This document shows, piece after piece, positions 27,557 through 36,691 of a stretch of 64,000 bases of DNA. The notes under the pieces are model-generated. The model did not search any database, was not told the DNA's origin, and worked only from the letters and a program-made list of their open reading frames with translations. A program made the translations under genes and the position numbers. Every line of letters begins with the position of its first letter. Within the stretch, counting starts at the first letter, position 1. The stretch spans positions 806,001 through 870,000 of the forward strand of contig NZ_QWEV01000005.1 in NCBI RefSeq assembly GCF_003858395.1. Reading direction: 5' to 3'. This DNA comes from Acidipila sp. EB88 (lineage in GTDB: Bacteria; Acidobacteriota; Terriglobia; Terriglobales; Acidobacteriaceae).

Positions 27557-28329
27557 GGGAGCTGCTTTGGCCTTCCGGATCGAAACCAGAGTAGTGCATT
27601 TTCAAAGAGCCGGTTCTGAATGGCGCTCGTGAAGATTTTGTCACCATGCCCCATGTTTATGTAGAGCATGTGGTACCTGGTATTTGTCCATACGACTGGA
27701 AGGTCACCACCGACCAGCGTGTCTTTCCAGCCGAGCGGGTAGTTGGATGCTTTAAGAGAAACGAGCACCTGCACATCCTTGTTCTCGCGCGGATCGGGCT
27801 TCCAGATGTACCACTCGTTTGCGGGAGAAAGAAAGCTGCCCGGAAGCGATCGGGTTACTGGACTACGCTTGTTTTCGACTGCGAGGTTTGCGGGTAGAGG
27901 TGGCCAACTGTTCGTGAGGAAGATGGAACCGCCGAGAAACTGCACGAACCAGGGCCAGTGAGTCCCATCATCGTTGTATCCAGCGATGTGAAATCCTAAC
28001 CAGGCCCCACCATGCTCCGCGTACTGCTGAAAGGCTGCTCGCTGCGCCGGGTCAGAAGGTATGTCATCGAGCCAGAGAATGAGTTGATAGTGGCTTAGCT
28101 TTTCGGCGTTCAGATCGTTAAAGCTTGTGGTCGTCTCGAAATCAAATTTGTCCTTTAGCGCCAGAGCCTGGAAGAACAAGATGGCTTGCTTCGCAAAGGC
28201 GACGTGGTCGGCTTCGACCTCCGTACCGTAGAAGGCGAGCACGTGAAATGGAGAGACCTGCTGGGCCTGCATGGCGAATGCGCACAAGGCTAACGCAGCT
28301 ATCAACGCGATCCGCGAAATAGCTTTCAT
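27553..28329 (-). CDS. Secreted ThuA-domain protein (first of two, downstream copy)
   Basis: The start at 28329 gives a signal peptide (MKAISRIALIAALALCAFAM, cleavage near QAQQ). The mature protein is a ThuA domain (trehalose-utilisation-like, glutamine-amidotransferase-like fold): HVLAFYGTEVEADHVAFAKQ, LILWLDDIP, GAWLGFHIAGYND, PVTRSLPGSF, and PVVWTNTRYHMLYINMGHG. ThuA proteins have been linked to 3-keto-glycoside metabolism; the reaction is not settled. The stop overlaps the ROK start, and its own start overlaps the stop of the next ThuA gene, both by four bases. So all three are translated as a coupled unit. Confidence 0.88.
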   Translation of the reverse strand: MKAISRIALIAALALCAFAMQAQQVSPFHVLAFYGTEVEADHVAFAKQAILFFQALALKDKFDFETTTSFNDLNAEKLSHYQLILWLDDIPSDPAQRAAFQQYAEHGGAWLGFHIAGYNDDGTHWPWFVQFLGGSIFLTNSWPPLPANLAVENKRSPVTRSLPGSFLSPANEWYIWKPDPRENKDVQVLVSLKASNYPLGWKDTLVGGDLPVVWTNTRYHMLYINMGHGDKIFTSAIQNRLFENALLWFRSGRPKQLP

Positions 28330-29159
28330 TGACGCGCGGTCCAAAGAATCGCGTTGTGGAAGAGAGTGGTGTAAGCCTGATCTTGAAACAGCTCAGCATG
28401 GTGCCCCATGAAGATATACACGTTCCGAGCCTTGACATGATTGTTGGTCCAAACCACGGGATGGTCTCCCATCTTCAGATCGGATCGCGGTAGATAGGTC
28501 GATTCCGCAACGCTGGCAAGCACATGCACGTTTGGACGGGGACTCTTGTCGTACGTGTACCACTCTTCATCGTCAATCGAGAAGGATGAGCCGAGACCTG
28601 CCATCACCGGGCTAGATGGATCCTCGACCACCACCTTCGCGCTCGCAAAAGTCGCGATGTAGTTCGTGAACTGAATACCACCCATGAAGTTCGAAAACCA
28701 GCTCCAGAGATCAAAGCCGTCAAAATACCCCAGCAACGTGGCATGGTGAAAGCCGATCCATCCACCTTTACCCTCGTCGATGTATGATTCAAACGCCCTC
28801 ATCGCAGTGGGCGTCCAGTCATAGGGAGGGTAATTCAGCTGGATCAGGAGTTGATAGTGCGCCAGGAATGCATCGTCGATTTTGGTTGTGTCCTGGATGT
28901 AGTCAATTGCAAATCCATCCTTGCCAGCTTCCTGCGCAAGCCAGACCTTCGCAGCGTCGACGTAGGGTGCATGCACGCCGCCCCGTTCAGCAAGCGCAAG
29001 GATGCGAAACTTAGGCGCAACTGAAGGCTGTGAGTTGATAGAGTTTTGCGCGACGATCTGGGGACAGCCGCATGAGAGCGCCAACACGGACCATGACACG
29101 TGCTTCAACCAGCGTGGGTAATGTGATCGCAGTGGAATGCCTTTCCGATCGCAATGCAT
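28326..29159 (-). CDS. Secreted ThuA-domain protein (upstream copy)
   Basis: The first gene of the operon encodes 277 residues with an N-terminal signal segment (WLKHVSWSVLALSCGCPQIV). The ThuA domain has RILALAERGGVHAPYVDAAK, LLIQLNYPPYDW, GWIGFHHATLLGYFDG, VEDPSSPVMAGLGSSF and PVVWTNNHVKARNVYIFMGHH. It is related to the next gene (similar motifs in the same order), so the pair arose by duplication, but they differ enough to have separate tasks or form a heteromer. It diverges from the YVTN propeller gene with 135 bases between. Confidence 0.88.
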   Translation of the reverse strand: MHCDRKGIPLRSHYPRWLKHVSWSVLALSCGCPQIVAQNSINSQPSVAPKFRILALAERGGVHAPYVDAAKVWLAQEAGKDGFAIDYIQDTTKIDDAFLAHYQLLIQLNYPPYDWTPTAMRAFESYIDEGKGGWIGFHHATLLGYFDGFDLWSWFSNFMGGIQFTNYIATFASAKVVVEDPSSPVMAGLGSSFSIDDEEWYTYDKSPRPNVHVLASVAESTYLPRSDLKMGDHPVVWTNNHVKARNVYIFMGHHAELFQDQAYTTLFHNAILWTARQ

Positions 29160-29294
29160 GACCTAGACGCTCTCCTTGAATGCTGACCGCAAAGGCGAGG
29201 CTGAGGAGTATAGTAACTAAACATTAGGAAGTCTGCACATTGATTCTGCTGTCTTTCTGTCGGGATAGGCACAAGTGTGTGGCGAGGAAAAGCA

Positions 29295-30521
29295 ATGGAG
29301 CTCTCTCTTTGTCGGCCCGTGACAAGCCGTATCAGCTGCGGGTCTATAGCGGCTGGGCTAGGAGTACTCACCTGTGCCAGCTTGCTCTCCTATGCTCAGC
29401 CATTGCCCGGGGTCGTCCCGGCTGAAAGCATGCTGATCTCTCCGAAAGCACTGGCGGTAAATCCTGTGACGCACAAGATGTACGCTGTCGACCAGACGAA
29501 GGACCTTGTCGATGTAGTGGACGGATCATCAGCCACTGTACGCGTGATCAAGGTAGGCAAATCGCCGAATGCGATAGCTATCGACTCGGGAACAAATAAG
29601 ATCTTTGTCTTGAACACGGCAAGCAATACGGTGAGCGTCATCGACGGGGTGCGGGACATGGTAGTTTCGACCATTGCTGCTGGCAGGATCCCCTACGCCA
29701 TAGCCATCGATACCAGCTTGCACAAGGTGTTCGTGGCAAACACCTACAGCAACTTCATCACATCGTTCGATGAGGCGTCGAATCAAACGACCCCGCTTCC
29801 CCTCGGATCGAAGGACGCGTTGCTGGTCGATCCAGATCGCCATGAGTTATTCTTACTGAGTTACGAAAGTTCCACCCTACAGGCTTTCAGCGTGGAAACT
29901 GGCAACGTAAGACAGATACCGGCAACCATGCATCTTTGGGCGCTTGCCTCCGACTCGCGCCGTGAACTCATCTACGCGACGGAGGCACAGGACAAAGCTC
30001 TCCTCCGCATCGATGAAAGATCAGGTGCTGAGATGACCATAGCTACGGGCGCGATGCCGTGTGCTGCCGGTGTGGACGAACGTACTGGCTTCGTGTACGT
30101 TGCGAACTGCGTCGACAACAACGTGACGGTCATCGATGGTGCAAGCGGCAAGTGGGTAGCCACTGTCCAGGTAGGGGCAGGACCCCAAGCCATTGCGGTA
30201 GACAGCATCCGCGGTCTAGTTGCAGTTGCAAATACCCACAGCAACACGGTCAGCTTCATCAACGAGCAGACGAACTCTGTGGTGTCTACGGTACCGGGCG
30301 GCCGAAATCCTTATGCACTGGCGATCGACGCTGAGAATGGCAACGTATATGCCGCGAATTTTGGCCCACGCTGTTTCACAAAGCTGGATGTACGCTCACT
30401 TCTGCGCTCAAATGGAGTGTCGCCTCTGCCGGGCGCATCGAGCGAGACAAATTCTCCTTCCTCCCCGAGGGTGGTCAATCTGATTACCACCAGCACCCTC
30501 AGCCATAGAACCTCGACATGA
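29295..30521 (+). CDS. Secreted YVTN-type beta-propeller protein
   Basis: The start at 29295 has GAGG eight bases upstream and gives an export signal (residues 1-36, ending SYAQP). Seven or so repeats of about 42 residues follow with the pattern K-x-F/Y-V-x-N-x-x-S-N-T-V-S-V-I-D, for example KIFVLNTASNTVSVIDG, KVFVANTYSNFITSFDE and FVYVANCVDNNVTVIDG. Such propellers bind ligands or partner proteins in the periplasm or outside and are often found with TonB receptors and polysaccharide genes. No enzyme is implied. It lies between thuA genes and the GH9 gene. Confidence 0.85.
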   Translation: MELSLCRPVTSRISCGSIAAGLGVLTCASLLSYAQPLPGVVPAESMLISPKALAVNPVTHKMYAVDQTKDLVDVVDGSSATVRVIKVGKSPNAIAIDSGTNKIFVLNTASNTVSVIDGVRDMVVSTIAAGRIPYAIAIDTSLHKVFVANTYSNFITSFDEASNQTTPLPLGSKDALLVDPDRHELFLLSYESSTLQAFSVETGNVRQIPATMHLWALASDSRRELIYATEAQDKALLRIDERSGAEMTIATGAMPCAAGVDERTGFVYVANCVDNNVTVIDGASGKWVATVQVGAGPQAIAVDSIRGLVAVANTHSNTVSFINEQTNSVVSTVPGGRNPYALAIDAENGNVYAANFGPRCFTKLDVRSLLRSNGVSPLPGASSETNSPSSPRVVNLITTSTLSHRTST

Positions 30522-31085
30522 CTTTGCGGCCTACCCCTGCTTTCGCTGCCGCGACGTTCTCGTGATTAATCAAGGCTTTAGGCCAGCAACCCGAGCCGGA
30601 GCATCTTCTCGACGAACTCACTACGCGCGAGGGCTGGACGATTCCCCGGTGCTGCATCCACTGCACCCACCTTAAGTCGGGCCCCCGGGACTCTGAGGCA
30701 ATGATGGGTGGAGAAGGATTGCCGGCCGATGGCTCCAACCGCTGACCGACGGTTGCCAGGTGACCTGTTAGCAAGCGAGATCTTTGCTGAGGCGACAGCG
30801 GATCGCGACCTCCCCAGCAGCTGCTACAGCAGACCGCGCAAGCACATGCTATGGCCATTCACAACCTAGCCGCGGTACTCAACACGCCCTGTGCATATTT
30901 GGTGGTGGTGTCGAATTCAACTTGCAGCTTTGCGATACAGTGCAAGGGGAACTGCTGAGGTTGCAGCTCGGCCACAAACCACATGGGGGAAGTAGCGCTC
31001 CCGGCGCGGATGCATAAATTACGGGAGCCCCCGGCTCGGCCTTGATTTCGCTGAACAAACGTCAGGTCAGAGGCGAGCGCTAAGC
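30522..31085. other. Intergenic stretch between convergent genes, no gene recognised
   Basis: Frames read leftwards (from about 30858 and 31089) are rich in Cys, Arg and Ser and give no family signal. A frame ending at 30578 closes with ARSEFVEKMLRLGLLA, which looks coding-like but cannot be placed. No clear terminator was seen for either the YVTN or the GH9 gene. Confidence 0.35.
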
Positions 31086-32942
31086 TCATTTGCCAGAGGC
31101 ACTATGTGGCAGGCTTACCGCATACAAGTACCATGCTGCGTGCGGTAGCCACTCTTCGGTCCATCGCCAGTCCTCATCTTTACCGGTGACAGCGAAACCC
31201 TCGTTGAAGGCGATCCCGTCTTCATTGTCGCTGGCCGCCGTTACCCCATTGATGATCGCCCCCGGAGCACTCGTGTACTTGTAGGAGCGAAAGAACATGT
31301 AAGGGGCGTTGCGCTCTCCACTCCCAATGAGCATGCTGCTGTCAAAAGGATTTCGCCCAAGGATCCAGTGAAGTTGATTCCATGCGTAAACCTCAAGCTG
31401 ACGCTGGAATTTTGGATCGTCTTGATAAAACGGCGCAGCGAGTCTTGCTGCACTTGCCATGGAAGCGAGTCGCGCGTTCTCGCCCTGCCACCAAGGCGCG
31501 GCTTCTGTGTCGTGCGGGAAAAAGAATGCCGCGCGCACTGTTTTGTCTTTCATGCTAACCAGCTGCCGTGCATAGCCGAACGGGTTGTTTACCGCGTCTG
31601 TTAATCGCAGTTCGAAGTCGAGCGACTTCCGCACCGCTTCAAGCACCTTCGTCTTCTGGGGCGGGCTTGCTACTTCCGCGGCATATCGCAGAAGAGTGAC
31701 CACAGGCATGCCGGCGTCGGCCGGATGAAAAAATGGGCGCTGTGTGTCGTCTGCCCTCCAGTAGTTTGAGAACTGGCCATGTATCGTTAGCCGGCTCATC
31801 AGCCGCGCGGCACGATCGTCCGCAGCGGTGCGATACTCCTGCTTCCCTGTCGCTTTGAAGAGTTCGGTCGCTGCCAACAGCGCACAGTAGTCGTCCAGGA
31901 TGTTCTCGTGCCCGTCATTGAGCACCTCTTTGTTGTGTGCCTGGAGGAAGGAGAAAGCCGTCTCTGCTGCTTCAAGGTACTGTAGACCGCTGAACTCTCC
32001 GTGCTCTGGCATGGTGCTGGCAAGAGCCAGGGCCGCAATCGCTACGCCACCCCCGGACCGAAAGCTGGTCTCGTATGCATAGGGTCCTTCCGCTGCTCCG
32101 ATGCTCGTGGTAGAGGCGCCGGCATTCGTCTTGATCTGCGTGCGCCAGTTTGGGTTCCCTATCTCACGATCCGCTGCCAGCTTGTGCGCGCCCGGTGCCG
32201 AAATGGACTCAAAGAATGAGCCTTGAGGCCGCTTCATCCGCGTGATGAAGTCTGCGCCGAATAGACCTTCATCAAGAAGCCTTCGCTCGTACTCGCTGAG
32301 ATCGTCATCATTTCTTCCCTCCAGCAGGCGATAGCTTGAGAGAAGAGACCATGCCACCAGAGGAACTTGCTGTGGATTGAAGTACGAGGTCGGGTTCTGA
32401 TGCGAGAAGTGGATCCCATAGTCGCCCGTGGCGTCGTACCATCCTCCTCGAACGTCCACAAACCCCGCGCCCTCAGGATTCTTCAGGTGGCTGTCTGCAC
32501 GATCAAACGCTCCCGTTGCACGTTGCCCTTTGAAGTAAAACAGGACATTTGACAATGTGCTTCGCTCAAGCAGGTTCCTGTCGATTGCGAACTCGCAGGT
32601 GCTGACTACTTTGCCTCGCGACCGCAGGATAAGACGATAGTGGCCAGGAGTCGTGAGGCCAGAGAAATCCAACTTCCAAAACACGCGGTCGCCCCAGTCG
32701 AAGACCTTCGAGGCGGGTACGCTCACACCTGTAAAGATGGTCTTGCTGCTGGCCACATCTACAATCTCAAACCCGGCACTCGCAGTAAGATGCGTCGCAT
32801 CTGCGCTCGAACCTTCAAGCAATGCAATCTTTGTCGCGTCGACGTCATAGCCAAGCTGATCGACGAGCACGCGCAATTCTGCACTGGCACTTATCGGAAG
32901 TGCAAGACAAGCAAGGAGACAGACTTTTGAAAGAATGTTAAT
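31086..32942 (-). CDS. Glycoside hydrolase family 9 (endoglucanase-like), signal peptide needs an ATT start
   Basis: The protein begins with an Ig-like cellulase N-domain (about residues 22-125) followed by an (alpha/alpha)6 GH9 domain. GH9 marks are GGWYDATGDYGIH with the catalytic Asp pair, HWILGRNPFDSSML and the C-terminal DWRWTEEWLPHAAWYL with the acid Glu. GH9 enzymes cut beta-1,4-glucan by inversion. The first standard start is TTG at 32876, but this lies just after a perfect signal peptide (ILSKVCLLACLALPISASA) that is open from 32942 and follows an in-frame TAA. Only ATT codons (32940-32942, 32934-32936) can begin it. A GGGGG tract precedes. Confidence 0.85.
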   Translation of the reverse strand: MNILSKVCLLACLALPISASAELRVLVDQLGYDVDATKIALLEGSSADATHLTASAGFEIVDVASSKTIFTGVSVPASKVFDWGDRVFWKLDFSGLTTPGHYRLILRSRGKVVSTCEFAIDRNLLERSTLSNVLFYFKGQRATGAFDRADSHLKNPEGAGFVDVRGGWYDATGDYGIHFSHQNPTSYFNPQQVPLVAWSLLSSYRLLEGRNDDDLSEYERRLLDEGLFGADFITRMKRPQGSFFESISAPGAHKLAADREIGNPNWRTQIKTNAGASTTSIGAAEGPYAYETSFRSGGGVAIAALALASTMPEHGEFSGLQYLEAAETAFSFLQAHNKEVLNDGHENILDDYCALLAATELFKATGKQEYRTAADDRAARLMSRLTIHGQFSNYWRADDTQRPFFHPADAGMPVVTLLRYAAEVASPPQKTKVLEAVRKSLDFELRLTDAVNNPFGYARQLVSMKDKTVRAAFFFPHDTEAAPWWQGENARLASMASAARLAAPFYQDDPKFQRQLEVYAWNQLHWILGRNPFDSSMLIGSGERNAPYMFFRSYKYTSAPGAIINGVTAASDNEDGIAFNEGFAVTGKDEDWRWTEEWLPHAAWYLYAVSLPHSASGK

Positions 32943-33065
32943 TTACCCCCAACAGCAAGAGATCTCTGCGATTATCGGATGCCATGCACTGCGCTGCAAG
33001 TCAAATCGCGGGCCGCGGCGTCCGGGGATGTTCATAGTATTGGCGTCAATGAAAGATGGACCAGG

Positions 33066-34298
33066 ATGAATGCTTCTGCAATCACACAGCCCAAGGACCT
33101 GAACGTTGAATGTCCTACGAAACATAGAATCGCCTCCATCGATATCCTTCGCGGGCTCACGATGATGGTGATGGTCTTTGTGAACGACCTGGACGGGGTC
33201 GAGGGCATGCCTTGGTGGACGCACCATGCGCATGGCTGGGAAAACCGCATGACCTACGTCGACATGGTCTTCCCCTTCTTCCTTTTTCTCGTAGGCATGT
33301 CAATGCCCCTCGCCATCGATCAGCGCCTGCGCCGGAGGCCATCTCACCTGGCACTTTGGCAACATATTGTGGCCCGTAGTGCAGGCTTGATCAGCCTTGG
33401 TCTGATCCTTGCCAATGCTGCGAGTGCAGACAGAGCACATATGCCGCTGAGCTCGGCTGCATGGGGTTTGCTCGGTCTTCTTGGGGGAGTCTTGCTGGGG
33501 ATTGCGCCTGCGCGTGAAGCGAAATACAGGATCTGGGTAAGCGCAGCCCGTATATGCGGGGCTTGTGTTCTGGTCTCGGTGTTTGCTGTCTACCGCCGCG
33601 TTGATGCTCATGGTCACGTTCTGTGGGTGGATGGCAGCTACCCGGAGATACTCGGACTCATAGGGTATGCCTACTTTGCGTCCAGTGTGCTCTATGTACC
33701 GACACGCAGGTGGAAGTGGTCCCCTCTCTTTTGGTTTGTATTCGCCACAGTCTGGTGTGCATATTGCACCGCACACCACGACACTAGCCTGTTGCATCTG
33801 CCGAATTATCTTTGGCCATTTGGAAACGGTTCTTCGGTATCGCTCATTTTCGCGGGGATTTTTACTTCCAATCTCTTCTTCGAACAGGGGCGAACGGTGC
33901 GATCAAAGAACCTCCGAGCATCAGCACTAGCCTTCGCTACTCTCGTGGTGGGTATCGTTCTCTCTCCGCTTGGCATTTCAAAAATCCGAGCCACACCCAC
34001 CTGGTGTCTTTACACCATAGCTGCAGCTATCATGCTCTTCATGCTGCTGCATTGGGTCTGTGACGTACGTGGCCGCCAGCGGTGGGCAACCTGGCTGAAG
34101 CCAGCAGGGACGAACACCCTTCTTACCTATTTATTGCCGGACCTCTACTACTTCGCTACGCTTTTGGTTGGATTTGGCTACTTCGGGAGCCACTTGCATC
34201 AGGGAGTGCCTGGAGTTTGCGTGACTCTCTTTTTCACCCTTGCCATCCTCGCTGCTTCCGCTTTCCTGACCAAGGTAGGATTGAGACTACAGCTATGA
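33066..34298 (+). CDS. NagX/HGSNAT-like (DUF5009) membrane acyltransferase
   Basis: The start at 33066 gives MNASAITQPK and leaves off an unlikely leader. Ten or more membrane segments follow. The DUF5009 signature is IASIDILRGLTMMVMVFVND with the WWTHHAHGWENRMTYVDMVF loop (about residues 50-80), the region with the His used for acetyl transfer in the human heparan N-acetyltransferase. Bacterial relatives (NagX) are placed with amino-sugar or glucan genes and may acetylate sugars across the inner membrane. It diverges from GH9 and is likely part of the same catabolic block. The substrate is inferred only from neighbours. Confidence 0.85.
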   Translation: MNASAITQPKDLNVECPTKHRIASIDILRGLTMMVMVFVNDLDGVEGMPWWTHHAHGWENRMTYVDMVFPFFLFLVGMSMPLAIDQRLRRRPSHLALWQHIVARSAGLISLGLILANAASADRAHMPLSSAAWGLLGLLGGVLLGIAPAREAKYRIWVSAARICGACVLVSVFAVYRRVDAHGHVLWVDGSYPEILGLIGYAYFASSVLYVPTRRWKWSPLFWFVFATVWCAYCTAHHDTSLLHLPNYLWPFGNGSSVSLIFAGIFTSNLFFEQGRTVRSKNLRASALAFATLVVGIVLSPLGISKIRATPTWCLYTIAAAIMLFMLLHWVCDVRGRQRWATWLKPAGTNTLLTYLLPDLYYFATLLVGFGYFGSHLHQGVPGVCVTLFFTLAILAASAFLTKVGLRLQL

Positions 34299-34556
34299 GC
34301 ATTGCTCGCCTGCAGGATGCAGGTGTGCTGAGCTCCTGCATGGCAATAAGAACGTTCAAGTTTTTGGCGATCCGCCCGGTATGTGGGTGGCCGAATCAGG
34401 GCATGTTGCCGAGAACGCTGTTTCGCGGGGTGGCGGGCGCTAAGTTTGAGCGGGAGCCGCGTCACAGGGCCCTGGCGTGAATGCCTTAGTCGGAAGGGTC
34501 CATCGGCCTGAACCAGGCTGGGCTTATTCTGGATGCGGCTTTAACGAGGTGTTGGA
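34299..34556. other. Intergenic stretch, nothing recognised
   Basis: No open frame with a family signal is present. The gap separates the DUF5009 gene from the methyltransferase gene, both read rightwards, and should hold the promoter of the latter. Confidence 0.35.
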
Positions 34557-35309
34557 GTGGCAGATCGCGAAGATTACGGCATTGACGCGCCAAGGGTCGT
34601 TCGCAATCTCGGCATCATAGGGGGTGCGTTCCTGGTCGGCGGGGTTCTCCCCCGGGGTGTTCCCGGTTCGGCGGTGCTCCACATGTTCTGGCCGTCCGGT
34701 CTCAGTCTTCTTGCGGCCTGCGCATGGATGCTTGCCTCCAGCCTGTGGCTCAAGAAGGGGGTGATGCGGAGCCTTGTCGGCGAGCGACGCTGGCGTGGCG
34801 ATGAGATGGTTCTCGATGTTGGTTGTGGTCGTGGCCTGGTTTCCGTCGAGGCGGCGCGGCGCGTGCCACACGGTTCCGTTCACGGTGTTGACATCTGGCA
34901 GGCTGAAGACCTGAGCGGCAACGGGCCGGAAGCCATTCTCATCAACGCAGCCGCAGCCGGTGTTTCCGATCGTCTTACCATCGACACTGGCGACGCCCGC
35001 AAGCTGCCCTATCCAGACGCGCTCTTCGAAGTCGTCTTGTCCATGACGACGATTCACAACATTCCTGATGCAGCAGGCAGACGCCAGGCAATCTCTGAAG
35101 CGTGGCGCGTGCTCCGTCCCGGCGGTCAGATCCTCATCTTCGACATACGCCATGCCAGAACGTACCTCAGGCAACTGCGCGACGAAGGAGCTACCGAGAT
35201 CACCCTGAAAGGTCCTATCCTTCTATGGGGCCCGGTGGGCTGGCGGTTCAGTGCAGTCAAGCCAAGTAACAGCGGATCTCTCATCACCTCACCAGTCGAC
35301 ACGGTTTGA
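34557..35309 (+). CDS. Membrane-anchored SAM-dependent methyltransferase
   Basis: Residues 16-66 form two hydrophobic segments (LGIIGGAFLVGGVLP and LHMFWPSGLSLLAACAWML). A class I methyltransferase domain follows with the SAM motif LDVGCGRG (86-93), the acidic GVDIW and the motif II region DALFEVVLSMTTIHNIPD. The layout with an N-terminal membrane hairpin is known from a group of Methyltransf_11 proteins. The substrate is unknown. The start is GTG, with GAGG upstream. It is a stand-alone gene, 108 bases before the VOC gene in the same direction. Confidence 0.85.
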   Translation: MADREDYGIDAPRVVRNLGIIGGAFLVGGVLPRGVPGSAVLHMFWPSGLSLLAACAWMLASSLWLKKGVMRSLVGERRWRGDEMVLDVGCGRGLVSVEAARRVPHGSVHGVDIWQAEDLSGNGPEAILINAAAAGVSDRLTIDTGDARKLPYPDALFEVVLSMTTIHNIPDAAGRRQAISEAWRVLRPGGQILIFDIRHARTYLRQLRDEGATEITLKGPILLWGPVGWRFSAVKPSNSGSLITSPVDTV

Positions 35310-35417
35310 CACGTTCCGATCGCCGGAAGGCCCGTTTTGCGGGACTGAAGTAGAGGTGGCGTCTCACCGGAGATCAGCTGGATCTCCAATGGCGCAACAA
35401 AGCTCGCAAATACTTGT

Positions 35418-35822
35418 ATGCTGGCGTGCATGCCCCTCACCCACGCTGTTCCAACGGGATTTATACCTTCCGCTAACACTGAAGCCGCACGCGCTTTCTA
35501 TGAAGGCGCGCTGGAGCTTCGCTTCATTGCGGACGAGCCGTTCGCCCTTGTCTTTCGCGTCGGCCCCGACCCGGGTACCGATCTGCGGGTTGTGCGCGTG
35601 GGAGCAAAGCATCAACCCGTAGAGTTCACCATCTTTGGTTGGGAGGTCCAAGGCCTCGAGGATGTCGTGGATAAACTCATGGCTAAGGGCGTCCAGTTCC
35701 GCCGCTACCCCGGCATGGAGCAGGACGAACGCGGGATCTGGCACGCTCCCGGTCGCGCCAAAATCGTCTGGTTTCAAGATCCGGACGGAAACACCCTCTC
35801 CATCGCTGAACACTATGCCTGA
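35418..35822 (+). CDS. VOC/glyoxalase superfamily protein
   Basis: The 134-residue protein has the paired beta-alpha-beta-beta-beta layout of glyoxalase I and dioxygenases: FIPSANTEAARAFYEGALE for the first module and VWFQDPDGNTLSIAEHY for the last strands, the latter with the usual Glu near the end as metal ligand. Members act as lyases, dioxygenases or fosfomycin-type resistance proteins. The metal ligands cannot be set fully, as the first-module His is not evident. A second ATG four codons in (MPLTHAVPTG) is an equal start. It stands after the methyltransferase gene. Confidence 0.8.
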   Translation: MLACMPLTHAVPTGFIPSANTEAARAFYEGALELRFIADEPFALVFRVGPDPGTDLRVVRVGAKHQPVEFTIFGWEVQGLEDVVDKLMAKGVQFRRYPGMEQDERGIWHAPGRAKIVWFQDPDGNTLSIAEHYA

Positions 35823-36157
35823 CGAAGATGTACCTGTCCTTGTACTGAGGGGGGCCCACATGTCGTTGGGGTCTCCGGGCAGCACTGGCAAGAATGGCTG
35901 ATAACGACACCCATGAGTGCTGGCTCGCCTTGGAGATCACAATCCCCACTAGAAGAAGTTAGGACGAACGTTGACCCCTTTATTCTCTTCGTTGTCTCAT
36001 GGATTCCTCCAAGGTCAGAAGTCGTCCGGCTGCAAACCTGTAATGGTACCTTGCAGGCTACATCTAGGACTCCGCAGTGGTCTAAACAGCACAGGTTTAG
36101 CTCACACGAACAGCCAATATGTAGATGGCTGGCGACATCGCCGGCAAGAGGTTTTCT
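35823..36157. other. Intergenic stretch, nothing recognised
   Basis: No convincing frame, repeat or hairpin was found between the VOC gene and the DUF2934 gene. The last part should hold the promoter of the latter. Confidence 0.35.
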
Positions 36158-36604
36158 ATGACTGAGCGTTTAGTAGATGTTGTCAATGAGAACGGGAACC
36201 CCGTTCATACCTATCCGATCACTCTGAGCACGACCGCATCTGAAGCGGCATTCGAGGCAAAGGCGCTTGAAGCAGCCCAATACGGACGTTTGGTACCGAC
36301 AGCGGAGTTGGCCGGATTGACGACGCGCATGCATGTCAGCCAGGGCGGTGCTTTGGAGCCCTATGGGGACGGGGTGCCCAGTACATCGCAAACAAAGGCC
36401 AGCTTAGACCAGGAGGTAAGAGCGGAGGCCTATCGGAAGTGGGTGCTGAGCGGCCAGCCGGACGATCGTTCGAACGAGTTTTGGAATGAAGCACGCGAGG
36501 AACAGTGCCGCGCGCGGGCGTACATCCTTTGGCAGCAGGAAGGCAGTCCGAATGGTCGGTCAGATGAGTTCTGGTACCGAACGACACAATTCGACCAATC
36601 CTGA
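36158..36604 (+). CDS. Protein with two DUF2934 repeats
   Basis: ATG at 36158 follows AGAGG at a fitting distance. The first 85 residues are a beta-rich domain with no family signal. Two DUF2934-like units follow: RAEAYRKWVLSGQPDDRSNE and RARAYILWQQEGSPNGRSDE, each followed by a FW and an aromatic or acidic tail. DUF2934 is a short helical module (A-Y-x-x-W-x-x-x-G-x-P-x-x-x-x-x-x-x-W) often found in stress-linked proteins of soil bacteria. Its role is unknown. The doubling of the unit suggests a binding surface for another protein. Confidence 0.75.
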   Translation: MTERLVDVVNENGNPVHTYPITLSTTASEAAFEAKALEAAQYGRLVPTAELAGLTTRMHVSQGGALEPYGDGVPSTSQTKASLDQEVRAEAYRKWVLSGQPDDRSNEFWNEAREEQCRARAYILWQQEGSPNGRSDEFWYRTTQFDQS

Positions 36605-36691
36605 AAAGCCCCGCGATTATGCGGGTGGGTCGTACCCGTACCGCTTGCAGCAAAAGCGGTACGCGAGGATGCTGTCCTGAGGTCGCCTGAG

